A stretch of DNA of 28,171 nucleotides from RGIG7111 sp036839975 (GTDB lineage Bacteria > Bacillota > Clostridia > Peptostreptococcales > Anaerovoracaceae), in NCBI GenBank assembly GCA_036839975.1, contig DAISVU010000017.1:1-28171 (forward strand), given 5' to 3'. The notes below the pieces were generated by a model, which saw only the letters and a program-made list of their open reading frames with translations, did not search any database and had not been told where the DNA came from. A program made the position numbers and the translations under genes. Shown in pieces: positions 15,904-25,478 of this stretch; position 1 is the first letter of the stretch; each line of letters starts with the position of its first letter.

Positions 15904-17101
15904 AAACAAAAATATTGGCAGAATCCTTTCACTGCTTATTGCCGTCGTGCTGTGGGCTTATGTAATGGGTGAGATAAATCCGGAAACGACTATAAAATTT
16001 AAAAATATCAATGTTGAAATATTAAATCAGGAGTCGCTGGAAGATCGGGGGCTTGCGCTGGTAGGGACAAGGAATTATACGGTCGATATTGCTCTGGAAG
16101 GAAAACGTTCAGCCGTAAAGAAGGTTAAAAAAGAGGATATAGGCGTCACTGCGGATGTAACAGGCTATAAAAAAGGCACACATTACGTTGAGGTCAAAGT
16201 TTCAACGCCGGATAATACAAAGGTATCAAATATAAAAGAGTCAAGGATAAAAGTAAAGATAGATAGGCTTGTCGCTGTTCAAAAGGTCGTGAATGTGGTG
16301 CTTACGGAGAAGGGCAGCAGCGATCTTGAATTGGGAAACATTTCGGTAACACCGGAGGAAATAGAAGTGACAGGCGCTGAATCGACTGTTGCAAAGGTCA
16401 AAAATATCAATGTTGCAGTGACTAAAGCTCAGATAGAAGATGCAGATGGAGAAGAAGTACGGGCTGATGCAAAGCCTGTAGATAAAAACGGAAATACTGT
16501 GAAAGGTGTAACGCTGTCTGTGAATTCTGTAAATGTAAAAGCTAAGCTCTATCATTTCAAAACGGTTCCGTTAAAGGTTAATATCAAAGGGAAAGTTGGG
16601 GCCCGTTATCAGGTTGCGAACATGGATGTACCCAATGACATCACCATCAGAGGCTCGAAAACTGCGCTTTCAAAGATAGAATCAATTAAAGCGGATGTGG
16701 ATATAAGCCGTGTTACCGAATCAACTGAACTGCCGGTCAATCCTAAGCTTCCAAAGGGAGTTCAGATATCCAACCGTTCTGATGACATGAAAGTCAAATT
16801 GACTTTGAAACCGCTTGCCATCAAATCACTCGAAGTCGACACAAAAAATGTAAAATTTACGCATGTGGGAACTGGACTTGAGGCTGAGGCTTATGGAGGC
16901 GCTATAGGAGTTACGATATCGGGGAGTGACAAAGTGGTCAAAAACACAAAAGCTGCAAATATAGAGATAGTGGCGGATCTTAAAGGTCTTGCTGCAGGAA
17001 TGCACAGCGTGAACATTAAGGCAACGGACCAAGACGATTTGAGCACTGTAATACTTTCACCTAAAATAATAACGGTTACTATCACGGAAAAAAGAAGGTA
17101 A
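15896..17101 (+). CDS. cdaR: CdaR, YbbR-domain regulator of diadenylate cyclase
   Basis: A 401-residue protein with one N-terminal membrane helix (ILSLLIAVVLWAYVM) and an extracytoplasmic part made of four YbbR-type repeats, seen as recurring beta-rich segments ending in phrases such as VKVSTPDNTKV, KPVDKNGNTVKGV and PKLPKGVQIS. CdaR binds CdaA at the membrane and alters its activity. The start was set at ATG 15896 because AGGGAG (15881-15886) is 9 bases away; ATG 15887 lies directly on the ribosome-binding site. It overlaps cdaA and is 16 bases before glmM. Confidence 0.9.
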   Translation: MLRNKNIGRILSLLIAVVLWAYVMGEINPETTIKFKNINVEILNQESLEDRGLALVGTRNYTVDIALEGKRSAVKKVKKEDIGVTADVTGYKKGTHYVEVKVSTPDNTKVSNIKESRIKVKIDRLVAVQKVVNVVLTEKGSSDLELGNISVTPEEIEVTGAESTVAKVKNINVAVTKAQIEDADGEEVRADAKPVDKNGNTVKGVTLSVNSVNVKAKLYHFKTVPLKVNIKGKVGARYQVANMDVPNDITIRGSKTALSKIESIKADVDISRVTESTELPVNPKLPKGVQISNRSDDMKVKLTLKPLAIKSLEVDTKNVKFTHVGTGLEAEAYGGAIGVTISGSDKVVKNTKAANIEIVADLKGLAAGMHSVNIKATDQDDLSTVILSPKIITVTITEKRR

Positions 17102-17117
17102 CAGAGAGGTTTATAAA

Positions 17118-18470
17118 ATGGGAAGATTGTTTGGGACTGATGGTGTCAGAGGTATTGCAAATGCCGACCTGACGCCTGAGCTTGCCTTTAGTTTGGGGAA
17201 AGCGGGAGCATATGTACTAGGCAGGACTAACAAGGACAAGCCTGTAATAATTATCGGAGCAGATACCAGGCTTTCAGGATATATGCTTGAGAATGCACTT
17301 ACAGCAGGGATACTTGCGGTCGGCGGAAATGTAATAAGGGCAGGCGTTATACCCACACCTGCGATCGCATATCTTGTCAGATATTATAATGCCGATGCCG
17401 GAGCTGTGATTTCGGCATCACACAATACTTTTGAGTACAATGGTATTAAGTTCTTTAATGATCAGGGGTTTAAGCTTGATGATGATATAGAAGATGAAAT
17501 CGAAAATCTGATCATAAGAGATATAGATATAAGCAACAACGTAACCGGTGAGGCGATCGGAAAGTGCCTCGAGGCTGAAGAAAGCATGCTTGATCTTTAT
17601 GCTGATTTTCTGGTAAGATCGGCGGGTACTGATCTGAACGGAGTCAAGGTTGTGCTTGATTGCGCAAATGGCGCATCATACATAGTAGCGGAGAAGGTAT
17701 ACAGAGCCCTGGGTGCTGATGTCAGGATGATTGGAAACGATCCCAATGGGCTAAATATAAACAATGGGTGCGGGTCAACGCATCCCGAAAAGCTTCAACG
17801 TGAAGTCGTAAGAAGTGATGCACTGATAGGCATGGCATTTGACGGAGATGCCGACAGGCTGATTGCCGTGGACGAAAAAGGTGAGCTTATGGATGGGGAT
17901 AAGCTCATATGCATATGTGCAAAGATGTTAAAGGATGAAGGAAAATTACCGGACAACAGAGTGACAGGTACTGTAATGAGCAACCTGGGATTTTATAAAT
18001 ATCTCGAAGGCATAGGCTGCACCGTGGATGTCACGGGAGTAGGCGACAGATATGTGCTTGAAAGAATGCTGCAGACGGGGTCTGTAATAGGCGGTGAACA
18101 GTCAGGACATATAATATTTTTGAATCATACGACGACAGGAGACGGGATACTTTCATCGCTTCAGTTGATGAAGGCTGTTTTGACATCCGGCAAAAAACCA
18201 TCTGAACTTTCCGATGAAATAAAAATCTATCCACAGGTATTGAAGAATGCGGAGGTCCGGGAAGAAAAGAAAAACAAATATGAGCGTGATGATGATATAA
18301 TGAACGCCATAAGTAAAGTTGAATCCGAGATGGAAGGAAAAGGCAGAGTGTTAATAAGACCGTCAGGGACAGAACCTCTCGTGCGTGTTATGCTTGAAGG
18401 TGAGGATATAGAGTTAATTACGAAGATTGCGGATGATCTTGCAGCACTTTTTACAAAAAAATTGGGATAG
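17118..18470 (+). CDS. glmM: Phosphoglucosamine mutase
   Basis: Converts glucosamine-6-phosphate to glucosamine-1-phosphate for UDP-GlcNAc and peptidoglycan. In 450 residues, the normal length, are the N-terminal GRLFGTDGVRGIAN, the phosphoserine loop ISASHNTFEYNG (about 97-108), the metal loop AFDGDADRLI (about 237-246) and the C-terminal phosphate-binding RPSGTEPLVRVMLE. In other Bacillota GlmM also binds and inhibits CdaA, which fits its place in this operon. Start ATG 17118 with AGAGAGG upstream. Confidence 0.95.
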   Translation: MGRLFGTDGVRGIANADLTPELAFSLGKAGAYVLGRTNKDKPVIIIGADTRLSGYMLENALTAGILAVGGNVIRAGVIPTPAIAYLVRYYNADAGAVISASHNTFEYNGIKFFNDQGFKLDDDIEDEIENLIIRDIDISNNVTGEAIGKCLEAEESMLDLYADFLVRSAGTDLNGVKVVLDCANGASYIVAEKVYRALGADVRMIGNDPNGLNINNGCGSTHPEKLQREVVRSDALIGMAFDGDADRLIAVDEKGELMDGDKLICICAKMLKDEGKLPDNRVTGTVMSNLGFYKYLEGIGCTVDVTGVGDRYVLERMLQTGSVIGGEQSGHIIFLNHTTTGDGILSSLQLMKAVLTSGKKPSELSDEIKIYPQVLKNAEVREEKKNKYERDDDIMNAISKVESEMEGKGRVLIRPSGTEPLVRVMLEGEDIELITKIADDLAALFTKKLG

Positions 18471-18515
18471 AATCCGGGTAAAACCGGGAATTATAGCAAC
18501 AAGGAGGAATGTCGA

Positions 18516-20342
18516 ATGTGCGGCATAGTAGGATATATAGGAGACCGGTCTGCAAAGGAAATAGTGATAGATGGGCTCAAGAAACTTGAATACAGAGGGT
18601 ATGATTCTGCAGGCATAGCGCTTTGTAAAAACGGCAAGATAAAGATAAAGAAAGAAATAGGTAAAATAGAAAATCTTGAAAAGATAACGGGAGATGCTTC
18701 TTTTGACGGTAATGTAGGCATAGGTCACACGAGATGGGCCACGCACGGGACACCTTCAAAGGTGAATGCTCATCCGCAATTGAGTGCGGACGGCCGCATA
18801 GCGGTAGTTCACAACGGTATAATAGAAAATTATGAAGAACTCAAGGCAGAGCTGGAGCGAAAAGACATAAAATTCGTGTCTGAAACAGATACGGAAGTTA
18901 TTGCGCAGATGATAGGAGCTCTTTATAAAGGCGACATTTTTGATGCGGTAAACAAGGCGGTCAAAAAATTTAGAGGATCATATGCCATAGGTGTAATAGC
19001 AGCAGATGAGCCTGATAGGCTTGTAGCTGTAAGAAAGGATGCCCCGCTTGTAGCCGGTCTCGGCGAAGACGGGAACTTCATTGCATCTGATGTGCCTGCG
19101 ATTTTAAAGGAGACGCGTGATGTTTATTTTATTGATAACGATGAGACTGTAGTGCTTACAAGAGATGATGTCAAGATATATGATGACATCAAAAATCCTG
19201 TAGAACATCAGACAGAACATATTGAATGGGATATAAACGCTGCTGAAAAGGGCGGGTATGAGCACTTCATGATCAAAGAGATATTTGAGCAGCCCGAAGG
19301 TATAAGTGAAACGCTGCGCAGAAGACTGACGGATAGTGGAGAAATCAGGCTAGATAGTATATCCATGACTAAAAGAGACATACAAAATATCGACAGAATA
19401 TATATAGTTGCGTGCGGAACAGCATATCATGCCGGAATAGCGGGGAAATATATAATAGAAAAGCTGGTAAAGATACCTGTGGAAGCTGACATAGCATCGG
19501 AATTCAGATATAGAGACACCTTCGTGGATGAACATACGCTGTTTATAGCAATAAGCCAGTCAGGTGAAACACAGGATACACTCGCGGCGCTTAGAAAAGC
19601 CAAAAAGCAGGGTGCGCGCGTTCTTTCGGTTGTAAATGTACTGGGAAGTTCTGTTACAAGAGAATCAGATGATGTGTTTTATACATGGGCAGGACCGGAG
19701 ATTGCGGTTGCCTCGACAAAGGCATATACGACACAGCTTGTTTGCATGTATCTGTTGGCACTTAAGATGGGGAAACAAAAGGGGACTGTCGATCAAAAGT
19801 ATTATAATGAGATACTCTCAGGGTTAAAAGAAATACCGAAAAAGCTTAAGGAGTTTCTGCGGAATTCCGGGAAGATAGAAAAACTTGCCGGGAAATATTG
19901 CAAAAGAGAAAAGATTTTTTTTGTTGGAAGAGGTCATGACGCCGGAGTATCATACGAAGGTGCATTGAAACTCAAGGAAGTATCATATATAAATGCATTT
20001 GCTATCGCGGCAGGGGAACTAAAGCATGGAACGATTGCACTGATGGATAAAGAAACGCTGGTCATTGCGCTTGCAACGCAGGATGCGCTTATTGAAAAGA
20101 TGGCATCTAATATCCGGGAGATAACGACACGCAGCGCACAGGTGATAGGTATAGCAAAGAAGCACAACAAGGATTTGAAAAAATATACTGATGAAATAAT
20201 CTATATACCTGACTGCATGGATGAACTTACACCGATATTGAGCGTAGTTCCACTTCAGCTGTTCGCATATTATGTTGCGAAGAATCGCGGTTGCGATATA
20301 GATCAACCGAAAAATTTGGCAAAGTCGGTAACTGTAGAATAG
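18516..20342 (+). CDS. glmS: Glutamine-fructose-6-phosphate aminotransferase (isomerizing)
   Basis: Makes glucosamine-6-phosphate, the substrate of GlmM, from fructose-6-phosphate and glutamine. The 608 residues begin MCGIVGYIGD, with catalytic Cys at position 2 (Cys1 after Met removal). A class II glutaminase domain (HTRWATHG, VHNGIIENY) is followed by two SIS sugar-isomerase domains (SQSGETQDT, GRGHDAGVSYEGALKLKE) and the terminal DQPKNLAKSVTVE. It follows glmM by 45 bases with AAGGAGG as ribosome-binding site. That gap, which holds only a small CCGG hairpin, is too short for a glmS ribozyme, so feedback by that route is not expected here. Confidence 0.95.
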   Translation: MCGIVGYIGDRSAKEIVIDGLKKLEYRGYDSAGIALCKNGKIKIKKEIGKIENLEKITGDASFDGNVGIGHTRWATHGTPSKVNAHPQLSADGRIAVVHNGIIENYEELKAELERKDIKFVSETDTEVIAQMIGALYKGDIFDAVNKAVKKFRGSYAIGVIAADEPDRLVAVRKDAPLVAGLGEDGNFIASDVPAILKETRDVYFIDNDETVVLTRDDVKIYDDIKNPVEHQTEHIEWDINAAEKGGYEHFMIKEIFEQPEGISETLRRRLTDSGEIRLDSISMTKRDIQNIDRIYIVACGTAYHAGIAGKYIIEKLVKIPVEADIASEFRYRDTFVDEHTLFIAISQSGETQDTLAALRKAKKQGARVLSVVNVLGSSVTRESDDVFYTWAGPEIAVASTKAYTTQLVCMYLLALKMGKQKGTVDQKYYNEILSGLKEIPKKLKEFLRNSGKIEKLAGKYCKREKIFFVGRGHDAGVSYEGALKLKEVSYINAFAIAAGELKHGTIALMDKETLVIALATQDALIEKMASNIREITTRSAQVIGIAKKHNKDLKKYTDEIIYIPDCMDELTPILSVVPLQLFAYYVAKNRGCDIDQPKNLAKSVTVE

Positions 20343-20429
20343 CATCTGAAAAGACGCTTTCGGAGATATAAACCGACTTCCGGCATGTTTATGAAAAAAC
20401 ATACAAACGTTTTTAAAGGAGGGCGGCAC

Positions 20430-21680
20430 TTGAGACCATATGATATTAAAGACATAACACTTGCCCCTTCTGGTCATCAGAAGATCCGATGGGTAAAATA
20501 TAATATGCCACTCCTTTTTCAGATTGAAGAGGAGTTTAAAAGGACAAAGCCGTTCGAAGGCGTAAAGATATCGATTTCGATACATATGGAAGCGAAGACG
20601 GCTTATCTCTGCCTGGTCTTGGCGGCGGGCGGTGCGGATATTGCGGCAACAGGAAGTAATGTACTATCGACACAGGATGATGTCGTGGCCGCACTGGCGG
20701 AATACGGAATCAAGATATATGCGGTGCATGGTGAGAATGAAAAGGATTACAACAGACATATGGAGATGTGTCTTGAACAAAAATCAAATATCATCATTGA
20801 TGACGGCGGGGATTTGACTGCAATGCTTCATGGCAGCAGAGAAGATCTTGCTGAAGAGGTATGGGGAGGCTGTGAAGAAACTACTACAGGCATTATAAGG
20901 CTGAAAGCCATGGAAAGAGATGGGGTTTTGAAATTTCCAATGATTGCAGTTAACGATGCGGACTGCAAACATCTGTTTGATAACCGTTATGGTACGGGTC
21001 AGTCCGTATGGGTAGGCATAATGGCAAATACAAATCTCATAGTAGCAGGAAAGACGGTTGTCGCCGCCGGTTACGGATGGTGCGACAAAGGTATTTCAAT
21101 GAGAGCAAAGGCTCTTGGTGCACGCGTAATTGTTACTGAGATCGATCCGGTGAAAGCAATAGAAGCGAGAATGGACGGCTTTGAGGTTATGACTATGGAT
21201 GAGGCTGCGGCGTGCGGGGACATATTTGTGACGGCGACAGGCTGCAGGGATACCATCTGTGTTTCGCATATGCTTAAAATGAAAGACAGAGCAATTCTTG
21301 CAAATGCCGGGCACTTCAATGTCGAGATTGACATTGAAGGTCTTGAGATTGTTGCGGTATCAAAGAGAGAAACACGCAGAAACATCACAGGATATACGCT
21401 TGAAAACGGCAAAACGGTAAATGTCATCAGTGAAGGTCGGCTTGTAAATATTGCGGCAGGCGACGGGCATCCTGCGGAGATAATGGACATGAGTTTTGCG
21501 GTACAGGCTCTTTCGGTGCTTTATATAAAGGAAAATCACAATAAGTTAGACAATAGAGTAATGGATGTTTCAGATGAGATCGACAGAAAAATCGCTTTTC
21601 GAAAGTTGGAAGCGTGGGGCATAACTATAGATACGCTTACAAAAGAGCAGGAATCGTATCTCAACAGCTGGAAGGTGTAA
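20430..21680 (+). CDS. ahcY: Adenosylhomocysteinase
   Basis: Hydrolyses S-adenosylhomocysteine to adenosine and homocysteine, removing the product of methyltransferases. In 416 residues the active-site parts are seen: SIHMEAKTAYL, DDGGDLTAMLH, GGCEETTTG, AVNDADCKHLFDNRYGTGQS and the C-terminal AAGDGHPAEIMDMSFA. The NAD-binding loop reads VVAAGYGWCDKGISMRA: residue 219 is Asp (codon GAC at 21084-21086) where GYGWCGKG-type relatives have the third Gly of GxGxxG. The start was set at TTG 20430 (MRPYDIKD), 6 bases after AAAGGAGGG; an upstream ATG frame would place that site inside the gene. It follows glmS by 87 bases without a strong terminator and may be co-transcribed. Confidence 0.88.
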   Translation: MRPYDIKDITLAPSGHQKIRWVKYNMPLLFQIEEEFKRTKPFEGVKISISIHMEAKTAYLCLVLAAGGADIAATGSNVLSTQDDVVAALAEYGIKIYAVHGENEKDYNRHMEMCLEQKSNIIIDDGGDLTAMLHGSREDLAEEVWGGCEETTTGIIRLKAMERDGVLKFPMIAVNDADCKHLFDNRYGTGQSVWVGIMANTNLIVAGKTVVAAGYGWCDKGISMRAKALGARVIVTEIDPVKAIEARMDGFEVMTMDEAAACGDIFVTATGCRDTICVSHMLKMKDRAILANAGHFNVEIDIEGLEIVAVSKRETRRNITGYTLENGKTVNVISEGRLVNIAAGDGHPAEIMDMSFAVQALSVLYIKENHNKLDNRVMDVSDEIDRKIAFRKLEAWGITIDTLTKEQESYLNSWKV

Positions 21681-21780
21681 ATATAAAATATGAATAAACA
21701 CAAATAAAAATTAAAATATTTTAAAAATATTGCGGTATACAGTCTTTTGTATTGAAAAAATTGTATAAAAGAGCATACTA

Positions 21781-21814
21781 AAAAGTCCCGGTTATGAAAA
21801 CAGGGACTTTTTTC
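21781..21814. terminator. Bidirectional terminator between ahcY and gltX
   Basis: AAAAGTCCC (21781-21789) pairs with GGGACTTTT (21803-21811), then more T residues. A-rich on the left and T-rich on the right, it can serve both converging genes. Confidence 0.8.
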
Positions 21815-21841
21815 TATTCAGCAATGTGATGCGGAGCGCTA

Positions 21842-23515
21842 TTATTGAGATGTCGAAAGCATATATGCCTTGATTCTTTGGCGGGTTTTTTCTTCTCCAA
21901 GGATCTGCTGTATTTCCCATATGTCCGGAGACTGCGCTTTGCCGGTGAGTCCTATGCGTATCGCAGTACTGACATGACCTACGTGGCCATTGAAGTCACA
22001 TGGATTTTTCTTGTAATCTTTAGGCTTTGCCGCATATCCAAGCTCGACTGCGATACTGCGGATCTTATCAAACCAAGCGCTCTGATCATCAGAATGATCG
22101 TAAGTATCCAGATAGCGTTTAAGGATTTCGCTGCATGTGGAAGAACCGATTTGCTCGGGCAGCTGTTCGTATGAGGAAACGTGCTCGTCGAAGAAGAAAT
22201 CTATGAATTTGAGCATCTGGTCTGCATTGATGAGGTCTTTTCTTGGCTTCTTACTGTTACGTCCTATATTCAGAGCCTTGCTTACAAACATGGGATCTTT
22301 GGTCAAAATTTCAACTGCGCCGGGGTTAAAGTCCTTTGCCCAGTTAAGCATGAACTTGTAAAGCTCCTCCGGAGGTATTTTTACAAGGACATTCTTTGAG
22401 ACGTCATTTAATTTGTTCAGATCGAAAAGTGCACTGGATGTGCTCATCTTTTCAATTGTGAAAGGGAAGTCATTACAATCAGAATCGGGATTTTCTCTGC
22501 GCCATTCTTCGTAATTTGAATTCAAAATGGTCAGAAGATATTCTCTGACAGCTGTGGGGTGGTAACCCAACTTTCTATAATAATCAAGAGAAAGTTCAGG
22601 GTCTTTACGTTTTGAGAGCTTTCTTTTGTTGCCGTTTTCATCAAGCTTCATTAGCTGTGCTGTGTGGCAGTATATCGGGACTTTAAATCCGAGCTTTTCA
22701 AAAAGCTCGATATGTATGGGAAGAGATGAAAGCCATTCTTCGCCTCTTACAACGTGCGTTGTCCCCATGAAGTGATCATCTATCACGTGTGCGAAGTGGT
22801 ATGTGGGCATGCCGTTTGCCTTGAGTATGACCACATCCTGTGCATTTTCCGGCATAGAGAGTTTCCCGCGTATGCCGTCTTGTACTTCGATATAACATAT
22901 ATCTTCTGCAGGTTTTGAAAGGTCGCCGTCCGAACGCAGTCTGATCACATAGTTTTCGCCGGCATCGATCTTCGTTTTGATTTCTTCATATGAAAGGTGA
23001 CGACATTTAGCGTATTTACCGTAAATTCCGGGTGTTTCCTTATTTGATTCCTGGGTCGATCTGATTTTTGAAATCTCATCTTCTGTCATGAAGCATGGAT
23101 AAGCCATGCCATTTTTGACCAGTCCCTTTACAAAACAATGGTATATGTCTTTCCGTTCGCTTTGTGAATATGGACCGTAATCGCCATGGCTACCGTCGAG
23201 CGATGCGCCTTCATCGAAATTTATATCGAAAAATTTCAGCGAATCGATTATAGTTTTTACGGCTCCTTTGACGTACCTTTTGTCATCGGTGTCTTCGATC
23301 CGAAGATAAAAAATTCCCCCGCTCAGATGTGCGAGCCTTTCATCTACGAATGCTCCGTAGAGATTTCCGAGGTGTATGAATCCGGTCGGGCTTGGGCCGA
23401 GTCTTGTTACCATAGCGCCTTCTGCAAGATCGCGCTTAGGGAATATTTTATCGTATTCCGACGGATCGGTATTTATATCAGGGAATAGAATTTCTGCAAG
23501 TTTTGTGTTGACCAT
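21842..23515 (-). CDS. gltX: Glutamate-tRNA ligase
   Basis: Charges tRNA-Glu. The 557-residue class I synthetase has an N-terminal extension of about 35 residues, then RLGPSPTGFIHLGNLYGAF (HIGH motif as HLGN), the Rossmann core, GTTHVVRGEEWLSSLPIH, the KMSKS loop as KRKLSKRKDPE (about 297-307) and a helical anticodon-binding domain. The extended N-terminus and the length fit the longer clostridial GltX subtype. ATG 23515 has GGAGG upstream on the minus strand. It converges with ahcY at a shared terminator. tRNA-Glu(CUC), a likely substrate, is encoded at 26087-26161. Confidence 0.93.
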   Translation of the reverse strand: MVNTKLAEILFPDINTDPSEYDKIFPKRDLAEGAMVTRLGPSPTGFIHLGNLYGAFVDERLAHLSGGIFYLRIEDTDDKRYVKGAVKTIIDSLKFFDINFDEGASLDGSHGDYGPYSQSERKDIYHCFVKGLVKNGMAYPCFMTEDEISKIRSTQESNKETPGIYGKYAKCRHLSYEEIKTKIDAGENYVIRLRSDGDLSKPAEDICYIEVQDGIRGKLSMPENAQDVVILKANGMPTYHFAHVIDDHFMGTTHVVRGEEWLSSLPIHIELFEKLGFKVPIYCHTAQLMKLDENGNKRKLSKRKDPELSLDYYRKLGYHPTAVREYLLTILNSNYEEWRRENPDSDCNDFPFTIEKMSTSSALFDLNKLNDVSKNVLVKIPPEELYKFMLNWAKDFNPGAVEILTKDPMFVSKALNIGRNSKKPRKDLINADQMLKFIDFFFDEHVSSYEQLPEQIGSSTCSEILKRYLDTYDHSDDQSAWFDKIRSIAVELGYAAKPKDYKKNPCDFNGHVGHVSTAIRIGLTGKAQSPDIWEIQQILGEEKTRQRIKAYMLSTSQ

Positions 23516-23808
23516 TTTATTTCCTCCATTTTTTAATTTTGAACTTATTTATTATATATTAAAGTTCTGTTAAAATAAACTATATCATTTAGCAAAATCA
23601 GCAGACGCCGCTCTGTTGACGGAACACAGCAGGCCGCACCTTAAGTAAATATATTATGTCATTATGCCGGCAGATCGGCAGATGCGGATGCATATTTATA
23701 GTATTAGGTTTAACGTTGATCGTGTGGAAGAACTTTGGTAAAACTGAGCGAAACAGATATGTAATATGACAAATAAACGGTAGAGTTCAGATTGAACGGT
23801 ATTGAGAT

Positions 23809-25176
23809 ATGAGACAGATGAATGTAAAAAATGAGATTAAGATAGATATCCCTGCTGAAGTCGGCACGCTCATAGATGAATTGAATGCTGCCGGATTTGA
23901 GGCCTTTGCAGTGGGAGGCTGTGTAAGAGACAGCATAATGGGCAAGGTGCTGAGAGACTGGGATATATGTACCAGCGCAGAACCGTGTGATATGCATAGA
24001 GTATTCAGTCATCGTAGAGTGATAGAAACCGGGATCAGGCATGGAACACTAACTGTTTTTGCCGATGACGCTGGACATTATGAAATCACGACTTACAGGG
24101 TAGATGGGGAATACAGAGATAACAGACATCCGGAGAGTGTTACATTCACTAAGGATATAAACAGCGACCTTGCAAGGCGTGATTTTACTATAAATGCAAT
24201 AGCATACAATTATACAAAAGGTCTGGTGGATCCATTTGAAGGAATCGAGGACATTGGAAGGAAGATGATAAGGTGTGTGGGTGATCCGGGAAAAAGATTT
24301 GATGAAGATGCCTTAAGAATCATGAGATGTATAAGGTTTGCATCAGAGCTGGGATTTGATATAGATTCTTCGACGGCGTATTCGGCAGCAGTAAAGAAAA
24401 AACTTCTGCACAATATATCGGCAGAGCGCATAAGGATCGAGTTCAACAAGCTGCTGTGCGGTGAAGGAGCAACGCAGGTAATGCGGACGTACAGGGATAT
24501 TGTTGCAGAGGTAGTGCCTGAAATAAGAGCGGCATTCGATTTCGACCAGAGGACCCCGTATCATATATACGATGTTTGGGAGCATACGCTCAGGGTCTTG
24601 TATCATACAGAGCCTGACATTAAGTTGAAATTGATCGCGTTTTTTCACGATCTCGGCAAGCCGGAAATGTTTACAATAAGAAATGGCAGAGGACATTTTT
24701 ACAGGCATGAAAAGGTCAGTGAAGAAATTGCTCGCACAGTTCTGGCGCGATTAAAATATGATAATGATACAATATATCATGTTTGCAGTGTAATAAGAAA
24801 CCACAGCATCATATTTCAACGGAGCGCAAAACAGGCGCGCAGACTGCTTTTAAAACTCGGTGAGGAAGACCTTCGCATGCTTATAAAACTTGAATGCGCT
24901 GATGTTAAAGGACAGAATCCCGCATTTCGAGATGACAGGATGGCACTTATATCAGATTTCAGTAAAATATTAGATATGGTAATAGGAGCGAGCCAGTGTT
25001 TTTCTATGAGAGATATGGCAATAAACGGGAATGATCTGATTGATATCGGTATCAGGCAGGGGCCTGAGATCGGAAGGATTCTTAAAAAACTTCTCGATAT
25101 GATAATAGAAGAAGAAATCAATAACGATAGAGATATCCTGTTGCTGAAAGCGCGTGAAATAGCTGGAAAGTCATGA
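23809..25176 (+). CDS. cca: CCA tRNA nucleotidyltransferase with HD domain
   Basis: Adds or repairs the 3' CCA of tRNAs (family includes poly(A) polymerase-type PcnB). In 455 residues: nucleotidyltransferase motif FAVGGCVRDSIMGKVLRDWDICTSA (residues about 31-55), RRDFTINAIAYN, the nucleotide-binding EDALRIMRCIRFASELGF, and a C-terminal HD domain (WEHTLRVL, AFFHDLGKP, RNHSIIF) with probable phosphohydrolase activity. The ribosome-binding site is poor; ATG 23809 or 23818 are both possible. Which nucleotides it adds (CCA, CC or A only) cannot be decided by eye. Confidence 0.85.
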   Translation: MRQMNVKNEIKIDIPAEVGTLIDELNAAGFEAFAVGGCVRDSIMGKVLRDWDICTSAEPCDMHRVFSHRRVIETGIRHGTLTVFADDAGHYEITTYRVDGEYRDNRHPESVTFTKDINSDLARRDFTINAIAYNYTKGLVDPFEGIEDIGRKMIRCVGDPGKRFDEDALRIMRCIRFASELGFDIDSSTAYSAAVKKKLLHNISAERIRIEFNKLLCGEGATQVMRTYRDIVAEVVPEIRAAFDFDQRTPYHIYDVWEHTLRVLYHTEPDIKLKLIAFFHDLGKPEMFTIRNGRGHFYRHEKVSEEIARTVLARLKYDNDTIYHVCSVIRNHSIIFQRSAKQARRLLLKLGEEDLRMLIKLECADVKGQNPAFRDDRMALISDFSKILDMVIGASQCFSMRDMAINGNDLIDIGIRQGPEIGRILKKLLDMIIEEEINNDRDILLLKAREIAGKS

Positions 25177-25478
25177 TCTTCTTTTGCCTACGATACTGCC
25201 GGGAAATGCAATGACTTCGAAACCTGCCTGTATCTTTGATAAAATATTCGTTCATATTTTTTATATTGCAACATATGATATAGTTAAACGGTACCTGTAT
25301 AGTGTCATAAGATCTAACATTTGCATGAGTCTAATAGCAAGCGATTGAATAATTTCTTAAGACATGGGATAAATGTTGAAATCAACAGCAGTTTATGTTA
25401 TGTGTATGTAATGAATTTTAAAGGATATTTAAAATTCGTACGCTCGGAGAAAGTGATGAAGAGAGAGGAATTTAAAGT
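25177..25478. other. Leader region of the HD hydrolase gene
   Basis: Just over 300 bases without a gene. No clear terminator for cca and no confident promoter pair were found. The notable element is the perfect inverted repeat at 25413-25437. A small open frame from 25321 is embedded in AT-rich sequence and has no ribosome-binding site. Confidence 0.4.
25413..25437 (+). promoter_or_regulatory. Perfect 10-bp inverted repeat in leader
   Basis: GAATTTTAAA (25413-25422) and TTTAAAATTC (25428-25437) flank GGATA. It ends 41 bases before the HD hydrolase start. There is no T run, so it looks more like an operator or a 5' UTR stem than a terminator. Confidence 0.45.

Noticed and set aside
18471..18515. 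glmS ribozyme upstream of glmS
   Set aside because: Only 45 bases separate glmM and glmS, far too short for the ribozyme, and only a small CCGG hairpin is present.
21842..23573. Plus-strand open frames opposite gltX
   Set aside because: They are antisense to a clearly conserved gene, have no ribosome-binding sites and show no family resemblance.
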